Of a stretch of DNA of 64,000 nucleotides, positions 26,707 to 36,500 are shown one piece after another. Below the pieces are notes generated by a model, which saw only the letters and a program-made list of their open reading frames with translations, was not told where the DNA came from and ran no database searches. Position numbers and translations under genes: made by a program. The stretch's first letter is position 1, and each line of letters starts with the position of its first letter. Origin of the DNA: an uncultured Pirellula sp. (lineage in GTDB: Bacteria; Planctomycetota; Planctomycetia; Pirellulales; Pirellulaceae); contig CAIOHR010000114.1 of NCBI GenBank assembly GCA_903858115.1, positions 227,520-291,519 on the forward strand, written 5' to 3'.

Positions 26707-26735
26707 TTTTCGAAATGACTAGGCAATTTCGAAAA
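26707..26735. promoter_or_regulatory. 10-bp inverted repeat upstream of hsdM
   Basis: TTTTCGAAAT, 9-nt spacer, ATTTCGAAAA, perfect arms, 56 bp before the hsdM ATG. The size and position fit an operator for a dimeric regulator of the restriction-modification operon. It could also act as a hairpin in the leader if transcription starts upstream. Confidence 0.5.
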
Positions 26736-26791
26736 ACTTCGATTCTGGTAAACTGTTCAGGATTATCGCTACACGAACAGTCATAACGCCA

Positions 26792-28585
26792 ATGAGTCAA
26801 CAAAACCTTTCTTCCTTTATTTGGTCCGTAGCCGACCTTCTTCGCGGAGATTACAAGCAGTCCGAATACGGCAAGGTAATTCTGCCGTTCACCGTCCTTC
26901 GTCGCCTAGACTGCGTGCTGGAATCCACCAAAGACGCGGTACTGAAAGAGAAAGAGAAACGCGATGGTGCCGGGATCAATCCTGAGCCGTTCCTGCTGAA
27001 GAAGGCAGGCTTGCTTTTCTACAACACGTCGCCGCTGGACATCAAGAAGTTGATGGGCGATCAAGACAACATCGCCGAGAACATGTACTCGTACATCCAG
27101 GCCTTTTCACCTGCGGTGCGCGACATCTTCGAGTGCTTTGACTTCCATACCCAAGTTCAGCGACTCGCCAAAGCCAATCTGCTGTATCTGGTAACCGAAA
27201 AGTTTGCCAACATCGATCTACATCCGGAAGTAGTCAGCAACGAGCAGATGGGGCACGTCTTCGAAGAACTGATCCGCAAGTTCGCCGAACTCTCCAATGA
27301 AACCGCTGGGGAACATTTCACACCCCGAGAAGTCATCCGGTTGATGGTCAACCTGCTCTTCATCGAAGACGACGACGCTTTGACCAAGCCTGGTATCGTT
27401 CGCTCGCTTTACGATCCGACTGCTGGAACTGGTGGCATGCTTTCCGTTGCTGAGGATCATCTCTCTAGTCAGAACCCAGACGCTCGGCTGGTGATGTTCG
27501 GTCAGGAACTCAATGGCGAGTCGTACGCGATCTGCAAAGCCGACATGCTCATCAAAGGACAGGACATCAGCAACATCATCCACGGCAACACGTTGTCCGA
27601 GGACGGTCTACCGGGCAAGCAGTTCGATTACATGCTGTCCAATCCACCGTTCGGCGTAGAATGGAAAAAGATCGAAAAGGACATCAAGAAGGAGCATGAA
27701 CAGCAGGGCTTCAACGGACGGTTCGGTCCCGGTCTTCCCCGAGTCAGCGATGGTTCGCTGCTGTTCTTAATGCACTTGATCTCCAAGATGCGACCGACCA
27801 AAGACGGTGGCAGTCGCTTTGGCATCGTCCTCAACGGCTCCCCCTTGTTCACGGGCAGTGCAGGCAGTGGGGAAAGTGAGATTCGTCGCTATGTGTTGGA
27901 GAACGATTTACTGGAAGCCATCATTGGGCTGCCGACCGACATGTTCTACAACACTGGCATCAGTACCTACATCTGGATCGTAACTAATCGCAAGCCCGAG
28001 CATCGCAAGGGTAAAGTGCAGTTGATCGACGCGAGTAACATGTGGCAGAAAATGCGTAAAAGCTTGGGAAGCAAGCGCAAGGAGCTGAGTGACGATCACA
28101 TTGCCGAAATCACTCGTCTCTTCGGAGACGCCAAAGAAGTCTATATCGATCCTGAAACTGGCAAGCAAATTATCCGCAAGGCAATAACCTCCGGTTCTGT
28201 CGGCACTCCCATCAGCCGCATCTTCAAGAACACCGACTTTGGCTACCAGACGATTACTGTCGAGCGACCGGAGCTTGATGCGAAAGGAAAGGTAGTCAAG
28301 GAAACGAAGGGCAAACGTAAAGGCCTTCCCAAACCCGATGCCAAACTGCGAGACAGCGAAGATGTTCCATTGGGCGATGATATCGAAGCGTATTTCCAGC
28401 GCGAGGTTGTGCCCCACGTCCCCGATGCCTGGATCGACCAAGAAAAGACGAAGATCGGATACGAGATCCCGTTCAACCGTCACTTCTACGTGTTCAAACC
28501 GCCCCGAGAGTTGGATGAGATCGACAAGGAATTGAAAGGGGTGACTGATCGGATCGTCAAAATGATCGGGGAGTTGTCACAATGA
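26792..28585 (+). CDS. hsdM: type I restriction-modification system methyltransferase subunit
   Basis: 597 residues, long for HsdM. The N-terminal HsdM_N helical domain begins [38 protein letters not shown] introduces the N6-adenine methyltransferase fold, with the AdoMet-binding motif DPTAGTGGM (Asp208) and catalytic NPPF (from Asn284). Methylates adenine in the target site set by HsdS. Its last ~130 residues (from [13 protein letters not shown]) recur almost unchanged in the separate ORF at 29142-29669, and the last ~12 residues again at 30823-30921. The stop overlaps the RAYT start (ATGA), where one would expect hsdS. Confidence 0.95.
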   Translation: MSQQNLSSFIWSVADLLRGDYKQSEYGKVILPFTVLRRLDCVLESTKDAVLKEKEKRDGAGINPEPFLLKKAGLLFYNTSPLDIKKLMGDQDNIAENMYSYIQAFSPAVRDIFECFDFHTQVQRLAKANLLYLVTEKFANIDLHPEVVSNEQMGHVFEELIRKFAELSNETAGEHFTPREVIRLMVNLLFIEDDDALTKPGIVRSLYDPTAGTGGMLSVAEDHLSSQNPDARLVMFGQELNGESYAICKADMLIKGQDISNIIHGNTLSEDGLPGKQFDYMLSNPPFGVEWKKIEKDIKKEHEQQGFNGRFGPGLPRVSDGSLLFLMHLISKMRPTKDGGSRFGIVLNGSPLFTGSAGSGESEIRRYVLENDLLEAIIGLPTDMFYNTGISTYIWIVTNRKPEHRKGKVQLIDASNMWQKMRKSLGSKRKELSDDHIAEITRLFGDAKEVYIDPETGKQIIRKAITSGSVGTPISRIFKNTDFGYQTITVERPELDAKGKVVKETKGKRKGLPKPDAKLRDSEDVPLGDDIEAYFQREVVPHVPDAWIDQEKTKIGYEIPFNRHFYVFKPPRELDEIDKELKGVTDRIVKMIGELSQ

Positions 28586-29145
28586 ACGACGATAACGTGA
28601 GCGGCAAGGCGCTAGCCGCCGGTTCTTCCGATCCACCCGAAAGCATCACACTGTTCATCACATGGACAACCTACGGTGCATGGCTCCCAGGCGATTCTCG
28701 TGGCTGGCGAAAATGGAAGAAAGGCGAACAACAACCACAACCGCTGCTGGAGGACTGGTGTCGAGACCGAATGAAAGAAAAGCCCGTTCTATTAAACGCG
28801 CATCAGCGAGAAGCGGTCGAAAGAACAATTCACGAACATGCCACCATTCGCGGTTGGTATCTTCATGCCGTGTCCGTACGATCGAATCACGTCCACGTTG
28901 CGGTAACTGTCGTTCCTAAAGTGAGCGTCGAGCCGCTAGGCGCCGCTTCTTCAACCGTAAAACGTGTGCGGGATCAATTCAAGGCCAACGGTACTACGGC
29001 ACTGCGTCGCTTGCCGAATCCCATCACCAACGAAAAGGTTTGGACAAAGGGAGGAGACATCGAATTCCTCGATACCGATGATGACCTCGAACAGGTCGTC
29101 CTTTACATTACTGAAGCACAAGACCGAATGGATCGAGGGAAATGA
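28582..29145 (+). CDS. Y1-type (RAYT-like) transposase inserted in hsd operon
   Basis: 187 residues. A REP-associated tyrosine transposase of the HUH class: [17 protein letters not shown] at the start, HVH motif in SNHVHVAV, and a tyrosine followed by Gln in VLYITEAQ as the expected nucleophile helix. Its N-terminus encodes a REP-like unit in frame ([14 protein letters not shown] 28597-28623), and a second degenerate one occurs at 28921-28952. The start is coupled to hsdM by ATGA. The gene lies exactly between two copies of the hsdM 3' end. Such enzymes mobilise REP palindromes by single-strand cleavage, and REP units are scattered through this locus. Confidence 0.85.
   Translation: MNDDNVSGKALAAGSSDPPESITLFITWTTYGAWLPGDSRGWRKWKKGEQQPQPLLEDWCRDRMKEKPVLLNAHQREAVERTIHEHATIRGWYLHAVSVRSNHVHVAVTVVPKVSVEPLGAASSTVKRVRDQFKANGTTALRRLPNPITNEKVWTKGGDIEFLDTDDDLEQVVLYITEAQDRMDRGK
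28597..28623 (+). repeat. REP-like unit a (in frame in RAYT N-terminus)
   Basis: 27-nt unit beginning GTGAGCGGCAAGG and ending GCTAGCCGCCGGT. The core GGCGGCTAGC is shared, in one orientation or the other, by all units listed between 28597 and 34551. Confidence 0.8.
28921..28952 (+). repeat. degenerate REP-like unit inside RAYT gene
   Basis: GTGAGCGTCGAGCCGC followed by TAGGCGCCGCTTCTTC. It aligns with unit a plus its GGTTCTTC tail with several substitutions, and codes [11 protein letters not shown] in place of a shorter loop. Confidence 0.55.
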
Positions 29146-29158
29146 TGCAAAGCGATAA

Positions 29159-29198
29159 CGCAAGCATTAGCGACAAGTCGCTAGCCGTCGGTTGTTCA
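29159..29198 (+). repeat. degenerate REP-like unit b
   Basis: GCGACAAGTCGCTAGCCGTCGG followed by TTGTTC, a diverged copy of the leader found at the RAYT start (unit a). Confidence 0.5.
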
Positions 29199-29218
29199 CG
29201 GATACCGGCGATTATGAC

Positions 29219-29284
29219 ACCGGCGGCTAGCGCCTTGCCGCTCGCAATGATTCAGACACCGGCGGCTAGCGCCTTGCCGCTCAC
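29219..29284 (-). repeat. REP-like units c and d, tandem (29219-29245, 29258-29284)
   Basis: Two 27-nt units that begin ACCGGCGGCTAGCGCC and end TTGCCGCTCGC or TTGCCGCTCAC. They repeat with a 39-bp period, in the orientation opposite to unit a. They encode TPAASALPL twice in the duplicated hsdM-tail ORF. Confidence 0.85.
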
Positions 29285-29665
29285 TGCCACACCGATTAGC
29301 CGTATCTTCAAGAACTCCGACTTTGGCTACCAGACGATCACGGTCGAGCGCCCAGAACTTGATGCAAAGGGTAAGGTTGTTAAAGAAACGAAAGGCAAAC
29401 GCAAAGGCTTACCCAAACCCGATGCCAAACTGCGAGACAGCGAAGATGTTCCGTTGGGCGATGACATCGAAGCGTATTTCCAACGAGAGGTTGTGCCCCA
29501 CGTCCCCGATGCCTGGATCGACCACGACAAGACGAAGATCGGCTACGAGATCCCGTTCAACCGTCATTTTTACGTGTTCAAGCCTCCCCGCGAATTGGCT
29601 GAGATCGACAAGGAGCTAAAAGGGGTGACGGATCGGATCGTCAAAATGATTGGGGAGTTGTCACA

Positions 29666-30820
29666 TTGACCAAGAATGACCTTACTGCGTATCACGAACT
29701 ACTTGGTGCCATCAAAGTTCGGGTCCGGCAAGCTCAAATCCAAGCGGCGTTATCCGTCAACGCAACGATGATTTTGCTTTACTGGGACATTGGCAGGATG
29801 ATCGCTGGCCGTCAGGCTCAGCAGGGTTGGGGGGCTAAAGTGATACCTCGCCTGGCCATCGACCTGAAGAACGAATTGCCTGAGGAAAAGGGGTTTTCCC
29901 CCGCGAATCTGAAACGGATGGTTCGGTTTTGGAGCGAGTATCCCGAGCTGTCGGAAATTGGCGCACGGCCCGTGCGCCAATTTCCGGTACTCCCTGACTC
30001 GATGGTCGCGAATGCCGAACGCCGCCAAATCAGCGCACCGACCGTGCGCCAAATTGGCTCTCACATAGACCAACCTGCCGAAGTCGCGTTGATTCTTGGG
30101 CTCAGTTGGAGTCACAACATCGTCTTGATGCAGAAGTTAACGGATCTGCCCACGCGATTGTGGTACGCCCGCCAATCGGCCGAGCAGGGTTGGAGCCGAG
30201 ATCGGCTGACGGCGGAAATTAAATCGCAGGCTCACAAACGGCAGGGAGCCGCCGTGACAAATTTTTCTGGCACGCTCCCTGAAATTCACGCAGCTTTAGC
30301 CACAGGCCTACTGAAAGATCCCTACCTATTCGACTTTCTGACGCTGGAAGAACCGTTTCATGAACGTGAGCTAGAAACGGGACTGCTCACCCACATCGAG
30401 AAGTTTCTGCTGGAGCTGGGACGAGGCTTTGCGTTTGTCGGTCGCCAGTACGAGTTGACCGTCAGCGACCGCGAGTTTTATCTGGACTTGCTGTTTTACC
30501 ACCTGAAACTGCGCTGTTTTTTTGTAGTCGATCTGAAGAAAGGGGACTTCAAACCGGAGTATGCTGGCAAGATGAATTTCTACTGTTCCGCCGTGGATAC
30601 TCAACTGCGACACGAAACCGACGCACCGACGATTGGCCTGATCCTGTGCCAGACCAAAGATCGGATCATTGCCGAGTATTCATTGCGGGACATCGACAAA
30701 CCGATCGGCGTAGCCGACTACGAACTGACACGCGCACTCCCTGAAAATCTGGCTTCCAGCCTGCCCAGTATCGAAGACATCGAAGCCGAGCTGGCCCAAG
30801 AGCTGGATGAAGAGGCATAA
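29666..30820 (+). CDS. DUF1016 / YhcG-type PD-(D/E)XK nuclease
   Basis: 384 residues from a TTG start that overlaps the previous stop (TTGA). The N-terminal DUF1016_N helical domain contains LLYWDIGRMI and GFSPANLKRMVRFW. The nuclease domain contains GRGFAFVGRQYELTVSDREFYLDLLFYHLKLRCFFVVDLKKGDFKPEYAGKMNFY; the YLDLLFYH, VVDLK and EYAGKM blocks are diagnostic of the family. Family members often sit inside type I R-M loci; their role is thought to be in DNA processing or defence. A linker (about 97-130) carries a 33-nt perfect DNA palindrome. The gene lies between the second and third copies of the hsdM tail. Confidence 0.92.
   Translation: MTKNDLTAYHELLGAIKVRVRQAQIQAALSVNATMILLYWDIGRMIAGRQAQQGWGAKVIPRLAIDLKNELPEEKGFSPANLKRMVRFWSEYPELSEIGARPVRQFPVLPDSMVANAERRQISAPTVRQIGSHIDQPAEVALILGLSWSHNIVLMQKLTDLPTRLWYARQSAEQGWSRDRLTAEIKSQAHKRQGAAVTNFSGTLPEIHAALATGLLKDPYLFDFLTLEEPFHERELETGLLTHIEKFLLELGRGFAFVGRQYELTVSDREFYLDLLFYHLKLRCFFVVDLKKGDFKPEYAGKMNFYCSAVDTQLRHETDAPTIGLILCQTKDRIIAEYSLRDIDKPIGVADYELTRALPENLASSLPSIEDIEAELAQELDEEA
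29953..29985. repeat. 33-nt perfect palindrome inside DUF1016 gene
   Basis: Arms of 16 bp (GGAAATTGGCGCACGG and its exact complement) around one central C. A weaker relative at 30033-30049 has arms GCGCAC/GTGCGC. They code EIGARPVRQFP and ISAPTVRQI, so both sit in frame in the interdomain linker. Confidence 0.8.
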
Positions 30821-30822
30821 TA

Positions 30823-30921
30823 GTGAACCATAACGAACTGTTTAAGTCCGCCTCTGGCGCTAAGGAACGGAAAGACGCGACGGATCGGATCGTCAACATG
30901 ATCGGGGAGCTTTTGATATGA
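30823..30921 (+). pseudogene. third remnant of HsdM tail, mini-ORF
   Basis: GTG-initiated 32-codon frame ending ATDRIVNMIGELLI, which matches the last residues of HsdM ([13 protein letters not shown]). Its stop overlaps the hsdS ATG as ATGA, as the original hsdM-hsdS junction presumably did. The upstream half (NHNELFKSASGAKERKD) is not recognised. Confidence 0.65.
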
Positions 30922-32325
30922 GTTTTCCGCGTTGCGATAATCGGAAGTTCAGCGGAATTGAATGGTTCGGAGACATTCCAAGTCACTGGACTATGACAAG
31001 GCTTGGCCATCTATGTTCTGACATCAACGACGTTAACCATGAGATGCCGAAGGCAGTCTACGAAGGCGTGCCGTTCCTTTCCGCGAAAGACCTTCTCGAT
31101 GATGGCACACTCAACTTCACTAATGATGTGAAGATGATTTCGGAGGAAGACTTTGAGAACCTCTCGAAGAAGATCCGCCCCCAACGAGACGACATTATCT
31201 ATTCGCGAATTGGAACCCTTGGGAAGGCACGGCTGGTTCAAACCGACCAGCAGTTTTCGGTTTCGTATTCGTGCTGCGTCGTGCGTGTTTCAGAGGAAAC
31301 CGTCTGCAAAAAGTTTATCTGCCAATTGCTTGATGGGGAAATGCTCCTTACCGAAGCTCGAAGCTCGGATGCGAACAAAAGGAATCGGCGTACCTGATTT
31401 GGGACTTGGGGAAATATCGCGATTCCCAATTCCGTTGCCCCCCCTCGCCGAGCAACGTGCGATCGCATCGTTCCTGGATGAGGAAACGTCGAAGATCGAC
31501 GGTTTGGTGTCGGAGCAGCGTCGATTGATTGAGTTGCTGAAGGAAAAGCGTCAGGCGGTCATCAGTCACGCGGTCACCAAAGGCCTGAACCCCAACGCCC
31601 CCATGAAACCCTCCGGCATCCAATGGCTCGGCGATGTGCCAGAGCATTGGAGCTTAAAGCCGCTGAAATATCTTGCAACGTTCAGAAGCGGTGGTACTCC
31701 CAGCAAGACAGTTCCTGAGTACTGGCATGGCGACATCCCTTGGGCGTCATCAAAGGACCTAAAGACAGAGACGCTCGCTGACACAATTGACCATATTACG
31801 CAGTGTGCTTTGGATTGTGATGAGGCGACTCTGGTTCCCGCTGGCAGTGTTTTGGTGGTCGTACGCGGAATGATCTTGCTCCATACATTTCCAGTAGTGC
31901 AAACGCTTGTTCCGATGGCAATCAACCAAGACCTGAAGGCCCTAACGCCCGCCGAATGCATTGACATTTCGTATTTGCCGTGGCTGCTACGTGGATCAAC
32001 CAGCGCAACGTTTGGTCGCATCGACGAAGCGGCTCATGGAACCAAGGTGCTACGCATGGAAGCATGGGCATCAATTCATCTTCCTGTTCCACCAATCGAC
32101 GAACAACATGAAATCGTCCAAGCCATTGAAAAACAGCTGGAGACGTTATCGCAGCTTCAGACTGAAGCCGAACGAGCGATCGAACTTCTCAAAGAACGCC
32201 GCACCGCCCTGATCTCCGCAGCCGTCACCGGCAAAATCGACGTGCGTGAATTCACTCCCGTGAGCGGCGAGGCGCTAGCCGCCGGTTCTTCCGAACGACT
32301 AACCAGCAAGGTTCTTAAGTCATGA
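30918..32325 (+). pseudogene. hsdS: hsdS specificity subunit, frameshifted
   Basis: Type I specificity subunit split across two frames. The first frame (30918 to about 31380) encodes target recognition domain 1 starting SGIEWFGDIPSHW. After an AAAA run at 31377-31380 it leaves frame and stops at 31395-31397. The -1/+2 frame continues NKGIGVPDLGLGEISRFPIPLPPLAEQRAIASFLDEE, the central conserved helix, then target domain 2 (SGIQWLGDVPEHW, FRSGGTPSKTVPEYWHGDIPW) and the final helix PPIDEQHEIVQAIEKQLETL. One A too many in the run explains it. It may be a real mutation, a sequencing error, or slippage. The C-terminus is altered by REP unit e. Confidence 0.88.
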
Positions 32326-32409
32326 TTCTTTACCAAACCTTGGAGAACGGCATTTTTCAACAGCACCCCGTAGATAGCAAACACCGGCGGCTAGCGCCGT
32401 GCCGCTCAC
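32260..32409. repeat. REP-like units e and f, inverted pair (32260-32286, 32383-32409)
   Basis: Unit e (GTGAGCGGCGAGGCGC...) lies in frame in the hsdS end, coding VSGEALAAGSS. Unit f is the same element inverted (ACCGGCGGCTAGCGCC...). The pair encloses about 96 bp containing the displaced hsdS stop, and is followed at 32410-32470 by a second copy of the hsdS tail. Confidence 0.85.
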
Positions 32410-32470
32410 ATCAGACCTGCACCGGCAAGATTGACGTTCGACAATTTGCCCCCAAGGAGGTATTGGCATG
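32322..32470 (+). pseudogene. mini-ORF containing duplicated hsdS tail
   Basis: 49 codons from the ATG that overlaps the hsdS stop (ATGA) to a TGA that overlaps the fic start (ATGA). It begins MILYQTLENGIFQQHP (unrecognised), passes through REP unit f, and ends CTGKIDVRQFAPKEVLA, which matches the HsdS end VTGKIDVREFTP. It appears to be the original hsdS 3' end left behind by an insertion. Confidence 0.6.
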
Positions 32471-33354
32471 AAACCTTACGTTCCCGATCCGTTACCACTG
32501 AAATGTCTTGACGTCGGCAGACTGATCAAGCGAGTTGGCACGGCCAATGCCGCCATTGCCCGCTACGATGGATTGCTGCAAAGCGTGGTCAATCCGTCTG
32601 TGATGTTATCACCGCTGACCCAACGCGAAGCCGTTTTGTCGTCGAAGATCGAAGGCACGCAAGCAACGGTCGATGAGGTCCTCGAATACGAGGCCGGTAT
32701 CGAATTTGATCCCGAAAAGACCAACGACATCAAAGAAGTCGTCAACTATCGAAAGACGCTAACCTTGGCATCAGAATCGCTGACGGAGCGACCCATCACA
32801 CTGTCGCTGATCAAACTGATGCACTCGATCCTGATGGATAGCGTTCGCGGTGCTGACAAGTCGCCAGGCCAGTTTCGTATCGAACAAAATTGGATTGGGG
32901 CGGCTGAAAGCACTATCGAGACGGCCAAGTTCGTCCCACCTGATCCGTTGCAGTTGCCCAATCATCTGGAGGCGTTTGAGAAGTATATCAGCGGCGATGA
33001 CATAGACACGTTGGTTCAATGTGCCGTGGTTCATGCCAACAACAGGCCCTCGCCAACACGGAGCGTGTCAAAGGTATCCTCAACTTGTACAGCGAAATGA
33101 AGACGCGAGTGAGTGACATCACGCACTCCCAGTACTCACCAACGATTTTGGACGCTTTATTCGATCGCCCAGTTTTTCAGTCCGCAGATTTCAATGCTCG
33201 GTCCCAAATTCCCAAGCCCACTGTAACCGCCGTGTTGAAGAAGTTAAAAGATGCAGGCATTCTGCAAGTGATTCGAGAATCCAGCGGAAGCCGACCGGCT
33301 GTGCTGGCGTTTGTTGAGCTGGTCAATCAAGCCGAGGGGCGAAAGGTGTTCTGA
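32468..33354 (+). pseudogene. Fic-family protein gene, catalytic core deleted
   Basis: The first frame (32468-33100) encodes the Fic N-terminal region, including the inhibitory-helix motif SSKIEGTQAT, and runs to LVQCAVVHA. There the sequence jumps, out of frame, to QALANTERVKGILNLYSEMK and a C-terminal winged helix (SADFNARSQIPKPTVTAVLKKLKDAGIL), which ends at 33354. The missing stretch of roughly 90 residues should contain HPFxxGNGR, the AMP-transfer motif. So the gene cannot make an active AMPylase. Fic genes commonly ride in type I R-M loci. Confidence 0.85.
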
Positions 33355-33505
33355 AATTTGTGGATCGTAGGCGATACACAAATGAATTTGTGGCTCGTAT
33401 TTAGCGTTTCGTGAGCCACAAAGTGATTTGTGCCTTGCAAACGAGTCACAAAAACCCCTCAAATGGTGGGCAAGGGAACAAGCAGAGGAACAAGGTCCGA
33501 AATAA

Positions 33506-36500
33506 ATGAGTCTTCACAATGAGATCGAATTCGAAAACGACATCTGCGATCACCTTGCGGCACACGGTTGGCTGTACGCGGAGAATGATGGGGCGAACTA
33601 CGATCGCCAATTGGCTCTGTTTCCTTCAGACGTGATTGCCTGGGTACAGCAAACCGCCCCTGATGCGTGGAAGACCTTGACGAAAAATCATGGTACAGCC
33701 GCTGAAGCAACATTGCTCAAAAGGCTTCGCGACTCACTCAACCAGAGCGGCACGCTGCACGTGATCCGCAACGGGTTTGACGTGTTGGGTTTGCAAAAAC
33801 CGCTCCGTATGGCGCAGTTCAAACCTGCATTGGCGATGAATCCGGACATCATGCAACGATACGCCGCCAATCGGCTGCGAGTCGTTCGTCAGGTGCGTTA
33901 CTCGCTTCTCAATGAGAACAGTATCGACTTGGTTCTGTTCCTCAACGGGATCCCGGTCGCCACCGTCGAAATCAAGACCGACAATACTCAGAGCATCGAT
34001 GATGCTGTCTATCAATACAAAAAGGATCGCGATCCGCATCCGAAAGGACACGCTGCCGAACCACTGTTGAAGTTTCCATCCGGTGCATTGGTTCATTTCG
34101 CTGTCAGCAGCAGTCGCGTGAAAATGACGACGAAACTAGCTGGCTTAGCCACGCACTTTCTACCGTTTGATCTGGGTGACAATGGAGCAGCAGGCAATCC
34201 GCTCAATCCCGCCGGATATCGAACTTCGTATCTCTGGGAAAAGGTTTGGGATCGCGACGGCTGGCTGGAGATTCTTGGTCGGTATCTGGTGGCAGCGAAG
34301 GACACTAAGAAGCAGATCACCAAGCTGATCTTTCCTCGTTACCATCAACTCGATGCCACTCGGAAACTGCAACGAGCAGTTCTGTCGGAAGGGACTGGTG
34401 GGAAATACCTGATTCAACACTCTGCTGGTTCCGGTAAGACGAACTCTATCGCGTGGTCGGCTCATTTCTTGGCAGATTTGCATTACACTCGTGAGCCGCA
34501 ATGCGCTAGCGGCGGGTTCGGGGTACCGGCGGCTAGCGCCTCGCCGCTCACGGAAAATGAAAAAGTCTTTGACACAGTGCTGGTAGTCTCAGATCGACGT
34601 GTAATAGATGGTCAGCTTCAGGATGCCATCGACAGCTTCGAGCGAACAGCGGGTGTTGTAGCCACGATCAAGGGGGACCAGGGGAGTAAGAGTGCGGAGT
34701 TGGTCGAAGCGTTGTCAGGTGACAAGAAGATTGTCGTTTGCACGATTCAGACGTTTCCATTTGCTTTGCAGGCAGTACGGGAACTAGCAGCGACACAGAA
34801 CAAACGGTTTGCAGTGATTGCCGACGAGGCTCACAGCTCTCAGACTGGCGAAGCTGCTTCAAAACTAAAGATGATCCTATCCCCCGAAGAACAAAAGGAA
34901 CTCGAAGACGGCGGGGCAATAAGCACGGAAGACGTTCTGGCAACTCAAATGGCTTCGCGGGCTGCAGATACTGGCATCACGTACGTCGCCTTCACCGCGA
35001 CGCCCAAGGCGAAGACGCTGGAGTTGTTTGGTCGTCTTCCGGATCCGACGCAACCCGCTGGACCGACCAATCTGCCTGAACCATTCCATGTGTATTCGAT
35101 GCGTCAAGCAATCGAAGAAGGTTTCATCCTGGATGTACTGAAGAACTACACGCCTTACAAACTCGCGTTCAAGCTGGCCAACGGAGGGAAAGAACTGAAC
35201 GATACTGAAGTCGAACGCAGCACTGCCATGAAAGGGCTGATGAACTGGGTCAGGCTTCACCCCTACAACATCGCACAGAAGGTGCAAATCGTAGTCGAGC
35301 ATTTCCGCGAAACCATCGCTCCGTTATTGGACGGCAAAGCTAGGGCAATGGTCGTCACTAGCAGTCGAGTCGAGGCAGTGCGTTGGCAACTGGCCATCAA
35401 CAAGTACATCCAGGAAAAAGGCTACCCATTGCGAACGTTGGTCGCTTTTTCCGGCGAAGTGAACGACAAGGAATCAGGACCGGATCCATTCAAAGAAACC
35501 AGCTCGGAATTGAATCCTGACTTGAAAGGTCGAAACATTGCAGAAGCCTTCAAAGATGACATGTTTCAGATCCTGTTGGTCGCGAACAAATTCCAGACCG
35601 GGTTTGATCAACCACTGCTTTGCGGGATGTACGTCGATAAACGGTTGGCGGGAATTCAGGCGGTACAGACGTTGTCTCGTCTCAATCGTTGCTATCCAGG
35701 CAAAGACAACACGTACGTCTTAGATTTTGTGAACGAACCCAGCGAAGTCCTCGACGCGTTCAAGACTTACTTTACGACAGCGCAGCTTTCCGATGTGACT
35801 GACCGGGAGATCATTCTTACTCTCAGGACGAAACTGGATGCGCTGGGCTATTACGACGAGCATGAAATCGATCGCGTCGTGAACGTCGTTCTCGATCCGA
35901 ATTCGAAACAGAAACAGCTAGAAGCAGCGATCACTCCTGTCGCAGATCGTCTCTTGAAGAAGTTTGCCGCTGCCAAGGAAGCTCATGCCGCTGCTATTGC
36001 AAGCAAAGACGACAAGGCAGCACAGTCGGCAAAAGACACGATGGATGCCTTGGTTCTGTTTAGCTCGGATGTCTCGACTTACCTCCGAGCGTACACATTT
36101 CTGTCGCAGATCTTTGACTATGGCAACACCGACTTTGAGAAGCGAGCGATCTTCTTTAAGTACTTGGTGAAGCTGCTGAAGTTTGGTCGAGAACGCGAAG
36201 GAGTCGATCTCTCCGATGTGACGTTGACTCATCACAAGCTAAGTCATCGGGGCGAGCGGAATCTAGGGTTATCCGACAAAGACGCTCCAAAACTTAACCC
36301 GCTGACCGAGATCGGTAGCGGAACGGTGAGAGAGAAGCAGAAAGCGTATCTGACGGAGATCATCTCCAAGCTGAACGAGATCTACGGGACGGACACGACG
36401 GATGGGGATCAGTTGTCGCATGCAACAACGTTGAATGAAAAAGTCCTTGAATCGACCGTCCTTCAAAAACAGGCGACGAGTAATTCGAAAGAGCAATTTG

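Larger units (their letters stand above)
29142..29669 (+). pseudogene. duplicated HsdM C-terminus with RAYT-like leader and REP units
   Basis: Open frame of 175 residues starting at the end of the RAYT gene (ATGA overlap). The first ~48 residues are translated REP material: the start [19 protein letters not shown] mirrors the RAYT start, then PAASALPL twice. The remaining ~127 residues copy the HsdM C-terminus (ISRIFKN...[11 protein letters not shown]) with only a few changes, while the DNA differs at many third positions, so the duplication is not very recent. It lacks the methyltransferase core and cannot be an enzyme alone. It may be a bystander or supply the HsdM tail as a separate chain. 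Confidence 0.75.

Noticed and set aside
31377..31397. Programmed frameshifting in hsdS
   Set aside because: AAAAGG is not a typical slippery heptamer and no downstream structure is evident; mutation or error is simpler.
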